A stretch of DNA of 64,000 nt, taken from assembly GCA_965220345.1 (NCBI GenBank), contig OZ244822.1, positions 1,550,001 through 1,614,000 of the forward strand, given 5' to 3'. This DNA comes from Aldehydirespirator sp965220345 (lineage in GTDB: Bacteria; Actinomycetota; Acidimicrobiia; Acidimicrobiales; Aldehydirespiratoraceae). Positions 17,334-25,695 of the stretch are shown piece by piece. Below the pieces are notes generated by a model. That model worked only from the letters and a program-made list of their open reading frames with translations, was not told the origin of the DNA and did not search any database. A program made the translations under genes and the position numbers. Within the stretch, counting starts at the first letter, position 1. Every line of letters begins with the position of its first letter.

Positions 17334-18230
17334 GTGAGCGGCGGTGCCGAAGCGGTAGAGCGCTATGTGAACCTTGATGAGGTGATGGCTCAGGCATCGG
17401 CTGAGAACTTCCCAGTGGCGCTGCGGCTCCTGCCTAGAGAGACTCAAGGGCATCTGCGAGCCATCTACGGCTATGCGCGCCTTGTAGACAATCTCGGTGA
17501 CGAGTATCCCGGCGACAGATCAGAAGCCTTGGACTGGGTGGATGCACAGCTGGATGCATTGTTCGCTGGTGAACCCCTCCATGAAGCTTTCGCAGCACTA
17601 ACGGCAACCGTGACTCGTTTTGATTTGAGCCGCGAACCTTTCGACGGGCTCTTGGCCGCCAACCGGCTTGACCAGCACAAGACCGACTGCGCCAACTTCG
17701 ACGAGTTGATGCATTACTGCACGCTGTCGGCCAACCCGGTGGGGCATCTAGTGCTGGCAGTGTTTGAAGCGGCCACCCCTGAACGACTAGCTAGCTCCGA
17801 TCAGGTGTGCAGCGCTTTGCAAGTGCTAGAGCATCTGCAAGACGTGGCCGAGGATGCCGCCCGAGGACGCATCTATTTGCCTGCTGATGACATGGCACGC
17901 TTCGGTGTGAGCGCCGCAGACCTGGCTGCGCCGACAGCATCGTCTGCACTAAGAGGCTTGGTGGCCTATCAAGCAGCCCGAGCCCGGGTCATGCTGCAGC
18001 AGGGCACTGTTCTGGTGGCTTCGCTGCGAGGCCCGGCACGAGCGGCGATATGCGGTTTCGTGGCTGGCGGACTGGCCGGTCTGGATGCTTTAGAGGCCGC
18101 CGACTTCGAAGTGTTGGGTGCCACCCGCAAGGCTGGAACCCTCAGGCTGCTGGGTCGCTTCATTCGGGTGTATGTAGGCGCGCTAGGACACAAAGACTCA
18201 GCATCGCAGCATCAACAGAGTGCATCGTGA
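17334..18230 (+). CDS. hpnC: HpnC, squalene synthase-like prenyltransferase
   Basis: 298-residue isoprenoid synthase of the squalene/phytoene synthase family. In the HpnCDE route it converts presqualene diphosphate to hydroxysqualene. ENFPVALRLLP and the Asp-rich DNLGDE (about 52-57, usually DDIGDE, so the second Asp is Asn) form the first metal site; HLQDVAEDAARGRIYLP (about 168-183) forms the second. GTG start. The following hpnD and hpnE genes overlap or abut it, giving a three-gene operon. Assignment to HpnC rather than phytoene synthase rests on the ENFPVA signature and on the gene order. Confidence 0.85.
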   Translation: MSGGAEAVERYVNLDEVMAQASAENFPVALRLLPRETQGHLRAIYGYARLVDNLGDEYPGDRSEALDWVDAQLDALFAGEPLHEAFAALTATVTRFDLSREPFDGLLAANRLDQHKTDCANFDELMHYCTLSANPVGHLVLAVFEAATPERLASSDQVCSALQVLEHLQDVAEDAARGRIYLPADDMARFGVSAADLAAPTASSALRGLVAYQAARARVMLQQGTVLVASLRGPARAAICGFVAGGLAGLDALEAADFEVLGATRKAGTLRLLGRFIRVYVGALGHKDSASQHQQSAS

Positions 18231-18246
18231 CGGTGGCAGTCCCAAA

Positions 18247-19176
18247 ATGACCGAAACCATGTCGCCGGAGTCGGCCTACCAACATTGTGAGCAGATCACT
18301 TGGTCACAAGCGCGCAACTTCGCTTACGGGATCCGGTTGCTGCCGCGTACACAGCGCCGAGCCATGTCTGCGCTGTATGCCTTGGCACGCCGCATTGATG
18401 ACGTAGGCGACGGCGACTGGCCCGATGACCGCAAACTGGCCGCGCTACAAGAACTGCACCAGGCGATAGAAGCCCTTGAAGCTGGACAGATCTTCGACTC
18501 GGCTGATCCAGTGCTGGTGGCTTTGCATCATGCAGCTTCGGAGTTCCCGATCCCCGTGTCGGCGCTGCATGAGATAGTGGAGGGCTGCGAACTTGACGTG
18601 CGTGCCGTGGCTTACACCACCATGGATGACACGGTGCGATACTGCCGGTTGGTGGCTGGCTCGGTGGGGCGATTGTCTCTGGGAGTGTTCGGTACCAAGA
18701 CCGTCAAGACTGCGACGGCTACCAAGTCCGCGACGGCTGCGACACAAACAACAGCACTGCCGCAGATATCGCAAACTCCTCAAGAACTTGCTGATGATCT
18801 CGGGGTCGGTTTGCAGCTCACCAACATGTTGCGTGACATAGTGGAGGACTGTCGCATGGGACGGATCTACCTTCCGGCATCTGAGCGCGAACGCTTCGGT
18901 ATCACCGCGGGTGGCTGGGATCCGGCTGAGAATGCCGCAGAACTGGTGCAGTTCATAGCTGGTCAGGCGGTGATCTGGTTTGAGCGTGGTCTGTTGTTGC
19001 TAGATCATCTCGACTACCGCAGCCGGGCCTGCACCGCCACCATGGCAGGCATCTACCGCAGGCTGCTGAGCCGTATCTTGGCTGATCCGCACGCACCGTT
19101 GAGCGGTCGTGTCAGCTTGCCTGCTTCGCAGAAGGTTCTGGTGGCAGCACGCAGCCTGTCGGGTCTGCGACCGTGA
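18247..19176 (+). CDS. hpnD: HpnD, presqualene diphosphate synthase
   Basis: 309-residue squalene/phytoene synthase-family enzyme that condenses two farnesyl diphosphates to presqualene diphosphate. Both Asp-rich sites are intact: RRIDDVGD (about 49-55) and NMLRDIVEDCRMGRIYLP (about 193-210). Between them lies an unusual Thr/Ala/Lys-rich insert (about 150-175) not typical of the family, probably a surface loop. The ATG at 18247 is chosen from the family N-terminus; a GTG at 18220 overlapping hpnC is an alternative. Its stop overlaps the hpnE start as GTGA. Confidence 0.87.
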   Translation: MTETMSPESAYQHCEQITWSQARNFAYGIRLLPRTQRRAMSALYALARRIDDVGDGDWPDDRKLAALQELHQAIEALEAGQIFDSADPVLVALHHAASEFPIPVSALHEIVEGCELDVRAVAYTTMDDTVRYCRLVAGSVGRLSLGVFGTKTVKTATATKSATAATQTTALPQISQTPQELADDLGVGLQLTNMLRDIVEDCRMGRIYLPASERERFGITAGGWDPAENAAELVQFIAGQAVIWFERGLLLLDHLDYRSRACTATMAGIYRRLLSRILADPHAPLSGRVSLPASQKVLVAARSLSGLRP

Positions 19177-20639
19177 GTTCAGATCCTGCAACATCTGGCA
19201 CCAAGACATCTGCCACCAAAACATCTGCTGCTAAACAGCCTCAAGTGGTGGTGATAGGCGGCGGACTTGCTGGACTGTCGGCTGCATTGCAAGCCGCTGA
19301 TCACGGCGCAGCGGTGACCTTATTTGAGCGTCGCCACCGCCTCGGTGGTGCGACTTGGTCTTTTGAACGCAAAGGCATCTGCTACGACAACGGCCAGCAT
19401 GTGTATATGCGCTGCTGTAGTGCATATCAGGCTTTTCTTGAAAGGATCGGCTCAGCCAACGATGTGAAGCTGCAGAAAAGGCTTGATGTTGTGGTGCTGG
19501 CACCAGGTGGTCGACGCAGCGCAATCCGCCGCAGCCTCGGCCCAGCCCCACTGCATTTGGCTCCAGCTCTGCTGACCTACCGGCATCTGAGCCTGCGCCA
19601 GCGGATTGCTGTGGTGCGCGCCGGGCTGGCGCTGCGACGACTCGATCCCGACGATCGCGCTCATGACCGAATGACCTTCGGTGAATGGCTGACGGCGCAC
19701 GGTCAAGACAAGAAAGCAATTGAGACTTTCTGGAATCTGATCGTTCTGCCGACGGTGAATGTCGAAGCAGCCGATGTTTCTCTGAAGCTCGCAGCCAAAG
19801 TTTTTGTTACCGGACTGCTCAGCGATGCCGGTGCTGCTGACATCGGCTGGGCTCGCATTCCTTTGACAGCACTGCACGCCGATGCTGGCATCAGAGCGCT
19901 GCAAGCCGCTGGAGGAGAGATTTACTCAAGGCTTGCTGTAACAGCCGTGCGGCCTAGCCCGGAGGGTTTGGAAGTCCACTTAGATGGGGTGATCAACAAA
20001 GACAACAAAGATCGCGACAGCACCGAAGGCAGCGAGCCTCGCAATCCTCAGACGGTCAAAGCCGACGCGGTGGTGGTGGCTGTGCCCCATGATGCCGTGG
20101 CCGACTTGTTGCCGTCCGGCACGGTCAATGCTCAACAGCAGCTCACAGAGTTGGGTAAATCCCCGATCGTCAACGTTCATCTGGTGTATGACCGATCCGT
20201 CACCGACTTGGACTTCTTCGCAACCGTCGACAGCGATGCACAGTTCGTGTTTGACCGCACCGAATCAGCTGGCCTCAAAGACGGCAGACAATGTTTAGCG
20301 GTGTCGCTGTCGGCTGCCGAGTCCTACATCGGCACACCCTCAGCAGACTTGGTGTCACATTTCACGACGGAACTGGCACGGCTTTTGCCCGCAGCGGGCG
20401 ATGCTGAGGTCACAGAATCAATGGTCACACGCGAGCATTCAGCCACTTTCTTGGGTTTGCCGGGCAGCGATTCGCTTCGCTCACCCAGTGCATCTGGACT
20501 TGCGGGCGTTTACCTGGCTGGCGCTTGGACCGACACCGGCTGGCCCGCAACGATGGAAGGCGCGGTCCGAAGCGGAAACACTGCTGGCCGACTCGCAGCC
20601 CAGTTCGCGTCTACGCAGACGCACAGAGTGAATATCTGA
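19173..20639 (+). CDS. hpnE: HpnE, hydroxysqualene dehydroxylase
   Basis: 488-residue FAD-dependent amine-oxidase-fold protein that reduces hydroxysqualene to squalene, the last step of the HpnCDE pathway. The dinucleotide-binding motif VVVIGGGLAGLSAA (about 25-38) with FERRHRLGGATWS is followed by DNGQHVYM, the family's counterpart of the DNGQH block. The C-terminal FAD motif GVYLAGAWTDTGWPATMEGAVRSG is clear. The first 22 residues are a Thr/Lys/Ala-rich extension. The GTG start overlaps the hpnD stop. No squalene-hopene cyclase follows. Confidence 0.88.
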   Translation: MSSDPATSGTKTSATKTSAAKQPQVVVIGGGLAGLSAALQAADHGAAVTLFERRHRLGGATWSFERKGICYDNGQHVYMRCCSAYQAFLERIGSANDVKLQKRLDVVVLAPGGRRSAIRRSLGPAPLHLAPALLTYRHLSLRQRIAVVRAGLALRRLDPDDRAHDRMTFGEWLTAHGQDKKAIETFWNLIVLPTVNVEAADVSLKLAAKVFVTGLLSDAGAADIGWARIPLTALHADAGIRALQAAGGEIYSRLAVTAVRPSPEGLEVHLDGVINKDNKDRDSTEGSEPRNPQTVKADAVVVAVPHDAVADLLPSGTVNAQQQLTELGKSPIVNVHLVYDRSVTDLDFFATVDSDAQFVFDRTESAGLKDGRQCLAVSLSAAESYIGTPSADLVSHFTTELARLLPAAGDAEVTESMVTREHSATFLGLPGSDSLRSPSASGLAGVYLAGAWTDTGWPATMEGAVRSGNTAGRLAAQFASTQTHRVNI

Positions 20640-20671
20640 ATAGTCAGACATCAGCGGCTAGCATCGTTTCT

Positions 20672-21289
20672 ATGACTCCCCAGCACATTCATTCTTCGGG
20701 AGGCGCTGCCGCGGGTCGAGCGATTGTGTTGGTGCTTGTAGCGGTTGCCCTTGGCGTGTTCTTGCTGGCTCGAGGCTTCGACGATGAAGTTGGCAGTTCC
20801 GCTGACACTGGCAACTCAGCGTCGGAGGAGTCTTCTGGCAACGAATCTCAAGCCCAGCCTGATGACCCTCAAGCTGCTACCACCACTGTTACAGTCACCA
20901 CCACTACGACCACTTTGCCGCCACCAGTAGTCACCAGAAGCCCCAGCGAAGTGAAAGTGGCTGTGATGAACGGCACTGGAGTGAGAGGCCGAGCGGGGCG
21001 TACTGCTGACACGCTTAACGCAGGCGGCTATGTCACCGCAGCCAAGAACACTCAGCAGGATCGTGTGGATGCCTCGGTTGTCTACTACAGGCAGGGCTAC
21101 AGCGACGATGCCAAAGGAGTTGCTTCAACACTCGGTGCTGCTGCCGACATCATCACGCCCGCCCCAGCCACAATAATGACCTTGATACGTAACCCAGAGT
21201 CACCAGCGGATCTAGTGGATTTCCACATTTTTGTGGTGCTCGGCACCGATGACGCGATTCTTGACCCGTCACCGCCCGCCCCCGGCTGA
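20672..21289 (+). CDS. LytR_C domain membrane protein
   Basis: 205-residue protein with an N-terminal membrane helix (about 15-33), a Ser/Glu/Gln and Thr-rich linker (about 40-88) and a C-terminal LytR_C domain (VKVAVMNGTGVRGRAGRTADTLNAGGY...). The domain is found at the end of LytR-CpsA-Psr cell-envelope proteins and as stand-alone anchored proteins in actinobacteria. A role in the cell envelope outside the membrane is inferred. The ATG at 20672 is chosen because it starts just before the membrane helix; earlier in-frame codons fall within hpnE. Confidence 0.8.
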   Translation: MTPQHIHSSGGAAAGRAIVLVLVAVALGVFLLARGFDDEVGSSADTGNSASEESSGNESQAQPDDPQAATTTVTVTTTTTTLPPPVVTRSPSEVKVAVMNGTGVRGRAGRTADTLNAGGYVTAAKNTQQDRVDASVVYYRQGYSDDAKGVASTLGAAADIITPAPATIMTLIRNPESPADLVDFHIFVVLGTDDAILDPSPPAPG

Positions 21290-21344
21290 AACGTTCTGCT
21301 CAACGCGCTCAGCACAACAGTGATACCTGCCTGAGAGAGTGGCT

Positions 21345-22349
21345 ATGAGGCTGCTGGCAGCACCAGACAAGTTTCGAGGCACAGCATCGGCAACTGAGAT
21401 CGCTGCGGCCATTGGCGCCGCTGCGGACAGCGCTGCTGGCGTGGCTGTTTCGGCTGAATGCGATCAGGTGCCTATGGCCGATGGCGGTGAAGGCACCCTA
21501 GAGGCTCTCGGCGGTGCCAACCGACGGTCCACTGTCACAGGCCCTCTCGGTGATCTGGTATCCGCACCTTGGCGTATCAGCGGTGGGGTTGCCGTGGTGG
21601 AAATGTCTCGCGCCTCGGGTTTGGAGCTTGCGGGCGGTGCTGCCCACAATGACCCTGTCAACGCCACCACGGCAGGCACCGGTGAACTGATAGCGGCGGC
21701 AGTCGGCGCTGGTGCACAGCGAGTGCTGGTGGCTGTGGGGGGTTCAGCCACCACAGACGGCGGGCTCGGCGCAATTGAGGCTCTGCCGTCGCCAGCTCGA
21801 ATGACCGGAGTTGAGATGGTCGTGGCCTGCGATGTACGCACGTCTTTTTTGGATGCAGCAGCGGTGTTCGGGCCTCAGAAGGGTGCGTCATCGGCCCAAG
21901 TTGAGCTGCTGACACGGCGACTCCAACGTCTAGCGCAGATCTACGAGCGTGACTTCGGGGTGGATGTCACCGCCTTAGAAGGCGCTGGGGCAGCTGGAGG
22001 TTTAGCGGGTGGGCTTGCTGCTCGCGGAGCTGCGCTACTTAACGGTTTTGATGTGGTGGCCGATGAGGTGAACTTGGCGGAACGGATCGCCAGCGCAGAT
22101 CTAGTGGTCACCGGCGAAGGGCGCTACGACAACACATCGTTGCAAGGCAAAGTCGTCGGTGGTGTAACGGCGTTGGCTGCCGCAGCAGATGTTCAGGCGG
22201 TGGCGGTAGTTGGATGCGCTGATGCCGCCGCAACAGTGCCAGAAGGCTTGGAGATCATCGACTTGACCGCCTGTTTCGGGTCTTCAAGGGCCTTGAATGA
22301 CCCGTGTGGCTGTGTCATCGAGGCTCTTGAAGAGGTGCTGAGTCGGTAG
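21345..22349 (+). CDS. Glycerate kinase, GlxK/GarK family
   Basis: About 334 residues. Phosphorylates D-glycerate with ATP to feed glycolysis or serine-linked pathways. The N-terminal APDKFRGTASATEIAAAI matches the PDSFKGS motif of type I glycerate kinases. Other hallmarks are MADGGEGTLEAL, VALGG-like VGGSATTDGGLGAIEAL, and the C-terminal VTGEGRYDNTSLQGKVVGGV. The ATG at 21345 follows GAGAG by a few bases; a GTG two codons upstream (21339) is possible. It is followed closely by the MoaD/ThiS-like gene. Confidence 0.9.
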   Translation: MRLLAAPDKFRGTASATEIAAAIGAAADSAAGVAVSAECDQVPMADGGEGTLEALGGANRRSTVTGPLGDLVSAPWRISGGVAVVEMSRASGLELAGGAAHNDPVNATTAGTGELIAAAVGAGAQRVLVAVGGSATTDGGLGAIEALPSPARMTGVEMVVACDVRTSFLDAAAVFGPQKGASSAQVELLTRRLQRLAQIYERDFGVDVTALEGAGAAGGLAGGLAARGAALLNGFDVVADEVNLAERIASADLVVTGEGRYDNTSLQGKVVGGVTALAAAADVQAVAVVGCADAAATVPEGLEIIDLTACFGSSRALNDPCGCVIEALEEVLSR

Positions 22350-22361
22350 GGTTGAGTATCT

Positions 22362-22637
22362 ATGGCCGTGACTGTGCGAATCCCCACCACTTTGAGAGTT
22401 CTGACCTCTGGCGCTTCGGAGGTATCGGTTGATGGTGCCACTTTGGCGGAGGTGTTCGAGTCGCTTGAGTCGCATCATCCCGGCTTCGCTGAGCGGATTC
22501 TTGACGAAGCTGGAGAACTCCGCCGCTTCGTTAACGTGTTCATTGACGACGAAGACGTTCGCTTCATTGACGGCACCAACACTGCTGTTGCACAGGGTGC
22601 CATCGTCAGCATCGTTCCAGCTGTCGCGGGCGGCTAA
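22362..22637 (+). CDS. MoaD/ThiS-like sulfur carrier protein
   Basis: 91-residue ubiquitin-fold protein ending in the diagnostic Gly-Gly (PAVAGG). Such proteins are C-terminally thiocarboxylated and donate sulfur in molybdopterin, thiamine or CysO-type cysteine synthesis. The LRRFVNVFIDDEDVRFIDG segment resembles the CysO/MoaD group. The activating E1-like and partner genes are not nearby, so the pathway cannot be fixed; molybdopterin would fit with fdhD 2 kb downstream. Thirteen bases after the glycerate kinase gene. Confidence 0.82.
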   Translation: MAVTVRIPTTLRVLTSGASEVSVDGATLAEVFESLESHHPGFAERILDEAGELRRFVNVFIDDEDVRFIDGTNTAVAQGAIVSIVPAVAGG

Positions 22638-22811
22638 CAAGCACTCAACATTCGGCCTGTGCATTGTGGTCAACCTTCAACAGTCCAGCAGCGGTTCTAA
22701 GCGGTCAGAAGACACCCGATAGTTGTCCCAGCGGTGCGTTGTAAGCAGCCGTCAAGCGGGGCATAAATCCAAGCGGCTGCGGGTTGTTATCTGTTGTGAG
22801 CCATGATTGAC

Positions 22812-22838
22812 TTAGCACTCGCGGCACGAGAGTGCCAA
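22812..22838. promoter_or_regulatory. CIRCE operator (HrcA binding site)
   Basis: TTAGCACTC, nine bases, GAGTGCCAA: an inverted repeat matching the CIRCE consensus TTAGCACTC-N9-GAGTGCTAA at all but one position. It lies about 75 bases upstream of the groEL start. It implies heat-shock control by the HrcA repressor, which is not encoded in this window. Confidence 0.93.
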
Positions 22839-22913
22839 ACCAATCAATTAACCTGAACAACTAGGCAATCAAAGGCGACCTGCTTCAAGCAAGGTTCGCC
22901 TCAGGAGGTTCAA

Positions 22914-24539
22914 ATGGCTAAGACAATCCAGTTTGACGAGACAGCTCGCCGTGCGCTTGAGCGGGGCATGAATCAGCTCGCTGATGCAGTACGGGTCACG
23001 CTAGGGCCCAAAGGTCGCAACGTGGTGCTCGACAAAAAATGGGGTGCCCCCACGATCACCAACGACGGCGTGTCAATTGCTAAAGAAATTGATCTGGAAG
23101 ACCCTTACGAAAAGATCGGCGCAGAGCTGGTCAAAGAAGTCGCCAAGAAGACCGACGATGTTGCCGGTGACGGCACCACCACGGCCACCGTGTTGGCTTG
23201 GTCGATGGTGCGTGAAGGTCTGCGCAACGTGGCTGCTGGTGCCAACCCGATGTCGCTCAAGCGAGGCATTGAAGCCGCGGTCGCCGCGGCGGTCGAGTCG
23301 GTGCATAGCAGCAGTCAGGATGTGTCATCCGACAAAGCGCAGATCGCCAACGTGGCCGCTATCTCCGCAGCCGACGAAGAGATCGGTGCCACTATCTCTG
23401 ATGCCATCGACAAGGTCGGCAAAGACGGCGTGATCACCGTTGAAGAAGGGCAGACCTTCGGTTTAGAGATGGAAACCGTCGAAGGTATGCGTTTCGACAA
23501 GGGCTACATCTCGCCTTATTTCGTGACTGATCCCGAGCGTATGGAGACAGTGCTCGACAATCCCTATGTTTTGCTGGTCGCTTCGAAGATCACCAACGTG
23601 CGTGACCTTGTGCCGCTGCTTGAGAAGGTCATGCAGGGCGGTAAGCCGCTGTTGATCATTGCTGAGGATGTGGAGGGCGAAGCTCTTGCCACGCTGGTGG
23701 TCAACAAGATCCGCGGCACGTTCACTTCGGCAGCAGTTAAGGCTCCGGGCTTCGGCGACCGTCGCAAGGCGATGCTGCAAGACATGGCGATCCTCACCGG
23801 CGGCCAGGTCATCAGCGAAGAGGTCGGCCTCAAACTTGACAGTGTCGGTGTCGACATGCTGGGCTCGGCTCGTAAGGTGATCGTCACCAAAGACGAAACC
23901 ACCATCGTTGAAGGTGCTGGCGATGCTGCCGATGTAGCGGGTCGCATCACCCAGATCAAAGGCGAGATCGAAAACACCGACTCCGACTACGACCGCGAGA
24001 AGCTGCAAGAGCGTCTGGCGAAACTGTCTGGTGGTGTGGCCGTGCTCAAAGTTGGTGCTGCTACCGAGGTGGAGCTCAAAGAAAAGAAGCATCGCATTGA
24101 GGATGCTGTCAGCACCACCAAAGCCGCCATTGAGGAAGGTGTCGTCGCTGGTGGTGGTGTGACTTTGCTGCGTGCTGTTGACGCTGTCGAAGCCGCCATT
24201 GAAGGCCTTGACGATGCTGATGAGCGCACAGGTGCGCGCATCGTGGCCAAGGCTCTGGTGTCGCCGCTCAATCAGATCGCTGTCAACGCTGGTCTTGAGG
24301 GCGGCGTAGTGGTAGAGAAAGTGCGCAACCTCAGCGGACCCAACGGGCTTAACGCTTCCACCGGCGAATACGAGGACCTGATCGCAGCCGGAATAATCGA
24401 TGCTGCCAAGGTCACTCGTTCGGCTTTGCAGAACGCTGGCTCGATTGCTGGACTGTTCCTCACCACCGAAGCTGTCATCGCTGAAGCACCCGAAGAGGCA
24501 GCCGCTGGAGGCGGTGGAATGCCCGACATGGACTTCTAA
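22914..24539 (+). CDS. groEL: GroEL chaperonin (Hsp60)
   Basis: 541-residue 60-kDa chaperonin, full length. It opens MAKTIQFDETARRALERGMNQLADAV and contains the ATP-binding VTLGPKGRNVVLDK and VAGDGTTTATVLA segments and the conserved EEGVVAGGGV block. The C-terminus is a short GGGGMPDMDF rather than a long GGM repeat or a His-rich tail. A strong AGGAGG site precedes the ATG, and a CIRCE operator lies upstream. No groES is adjacent, so this is a solo groEL, as is common in actinobacteria with a second copy elsewhere. Confidence 0.97.
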   Translation: MAKTIQFDETARRALERGMNQLADAVRVTLGPKGRNVVLDKKWGAPTITNDGVSIAKEIDLEDPYEKIGAELVKEVAKKTDDVAGDGTTTATVLAWSMVREGLRNVAAGANPMSLKRGIEAAVAAAVESVHSSSQDVSSDKAQIANVAAISAADEEIGATISDAIDKVGKDGVITVEEGQTFGLEMETVEGMRFDKGYISPYFVTDPERMETVLDNPYVLLVASKITNVRDLVPLLEKVMQGGKPLLIIAEDVEGEALATLVVNKIRGTFTSAAVKAPGFGDRRKAMLQDMAILTGGQVISEEVGLKLDSVGVDMLGSARKVIVTKDETTIVEGAGDAADVAGRITQIKGEIENTDSDYDREKLQERLAKLSGGVAVLKVGAATEVELKEKKHRIEDAVSTTKAAIEEGVVAGGGVTLLRAVDAVEAAIEGLDDADERTGARIVAKALVSPLNQIAVNAGLEGGVVVEKVRNLSGPNGLNASTGEYEDLIAAGIIDAAKVTRSALQNAGSIAGLFLTTEAVIAEAPEEAAAGGGGMPDMDF

Positions 24540-24558
24540 AGAACTAGTTCCCCCTAAG

Positions 24559-24603
24559 CAGCAGCCCGGTTCCCGACCCTCTCTCTTCGGAACCGGGCTG
24601 TTG
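24559..24603 (+). terminator. Strong stem-loop terminator after groEL
   Basis: A 15-bp stem (left arm CAGCAGCCCGGTTCC, right arm GGAACCGGGCTGTTG, one G-T pair) with a 15-base loop, starting 20 bases after the groEL stop. It is followed by a C-run rather than a T-run, as is frequent in actinobacterial terminators. Confidence 0.75.
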
Positions 24604-24716
24604 CCCCCCACACTCGGCTGACCCTTGCCTTATGCTCGAAGAAAAATAATTTTCTGAGAGTTCATCTGGGCTGACTGGTTCGGAAGCCGCGCAGCCTCTT
24701 ATGAGGGTCGTAGCCT

Positions 24717-25514
24717 GTGGGCGTGGCTACGAAGTCGAGAAGCCAGCAATGGCTGGTGCGGCCTTGGAGCGGGATGGACTTCCAACTTGACCGGCGCGCG
24801 GGACGGCTCGCCAGCGAAGAACCCATGGCTATCGAAGTCAACGATGTGCGTGTTGCTACCACCATGCGCACGCCCGGCAACGATTTCGAGTTGGCTGTCG
24901 GGTTCTGTTTCACTGAAGGACTGCTTGACGGTGCCGAGATAGCGCAGGTCAAATACTGTGCTTCGGGTTCGGCTGTGGCATCTGATTTCAATGTGGTGAC
25001 AGTGATGACTTCTGGCGATATGCCTGAGCCTCGGCCTCGTTTGACTACCACCACCTCATCATGTGGTTTTTGCGGCACCAGCGAAATCGATGAACTGGTC
25101 GCCAAACTGCCCCGAGTAGCTGGTGAACTGTTGCCGTGGGAAGCGCTGGCCGCAGCCCCAGAACGAATGCGCGGCGATCAGGCGCTTTTTGATGACACCG
25201 GCGCAGTGCATGCCGCTGGTGTGGTAGCCCCCGACGGATCAGTGAAGCTGGTGCGTGAGGATGTGGGACGCCACAACGCGGTCGACAAGCTGATCGGGCG
25301 GCTGCTGCTTGATGGTGACCTGCCTGCCACTGGACTGGGCTTAGTGGTCAGCGGACGAGCCAGTTTCGAGTTGGTACACAAAGCTTGGGCGGGAGGCTTT
25401 CGTGCGCTGGTGGCAGTGAGCGCTCCCACTGCACTAGCCGCGACCACCGCTGAAGCCGCAGGAATGCAACTAGCTGGGTTCGCCCGTAACAACACCATGA
25501 CCATCTACGTGTGA
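24717..25514 (+). CDS. fdhD: FdhD, formate dehydrogenase sulfurtransferase
   Basis: 265-residue protein that passes sulfur from the IscS cysteine desulfurase to the molybdenum cofactor of formate dehydrogenase. The functional cysteine motif is SSCGFCGTS (Cys116 and Cys119), and the DDTGAVHAAG and REDVGRHNAVDKLIG segments are characteristic. GTG start; a second GTG two codons later is possible. No formate dehydrogenase structural gene is in the window, so a target elsewhere is implied. A stem-loop follows the gene. Confidence 0.92.
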   Translation: MGVATKSRSQQWLVRPWSGMDFQLDRRAGRLASEEPMAIEVNDVRVATTMRTPGNDFELAVGFCFTEGLLDGAEIAQVKYCASGSAVASDFNVVTVMTSGDMPEPRPRLTTTTSSCGFCGTSEIDELVAKLPRVAGELLPWEALAAAPERMRGDQALFDDTGAVHAAGVVAPDGSVKLVREDVGRHNAVDKLIGRLLLDGDLPATGLGLVVSGRASFELVHKAWAGGFRALVAVSAPTALAATTAEAAGMQLAGFARNNTMTIYV

Positions 25515-25569
25515 ACCCGATGTGCTGTCTCTAACTGCAACCAGCGCGAAGCAGGGTGCTACTAAGGGA

Positions 25570-25611
25570 GATGCCCGGCGCAGACTTGCTTGCGAGCCCT
25601 CTGCGGGCATC
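25570..25611 (+). terminator. Stem-loop after fdhD
   Basis: GATGCCC...GCAGA pairs with TCTGC-GGGCATC, with a small bulge in the left arm and a loop of about 15 bases. It starts 55 bases downstream of the fdhD stop and precedes the promoter region of the Fic gene. No T-run. Confidence 0.45.
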
Positions 25612-25615
25612 GGAG

Positions 25616-25682
25616 TAGCCCATACGACGCGTTAGTGAAACTTTCGCGTTGCAAAAAGCTGTTGTATAGCCCATACGACGCG
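25616..25682. promoter_or_regulatory. Paired 16-bp direct repeats upstream of the Fic gene, possible operator
   Basis: TAGCCCATACGACGCG occurs at 25616-25631 and again at 25667-25682, 51 bp apart (close to five helical turns). Each is followed by a related TTAGTGAA / ATAAGGTGAA sequence. The second copy ends 13 bases before the Fic start codon. The arrangement suggests two binding sites on one face of the DNA, possibly for autoregulation by the protein's winged-helix domain. Confidence 0.5.
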
Positions 25683-25695
25683 ATAAGGTGAAGTT

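Noticed and set aside
17007..17453. 148-codon minus-strand frame over the lipoprotein start and hpnC 5' end
   Set aside because: It overlaps hpnC antisense and the AT-rich intergenic region and has no family features; only its ATG near 17081 is of note as a possible frameshift site.
22745..22780. GCAGCCG...CGGCTGC inverted repeat with 22-base loop upstream of groEL
   Set aside because: Seven base pairs with a long loop and no T-run are too weak to call a terminator.
23463..24611. 382-codon open frame antisense to groEL
   Set aside because: No recognisable motif, His/Gln/Ser-rich translation typical of the reverse of a biased coding frame; groEL explains the region.
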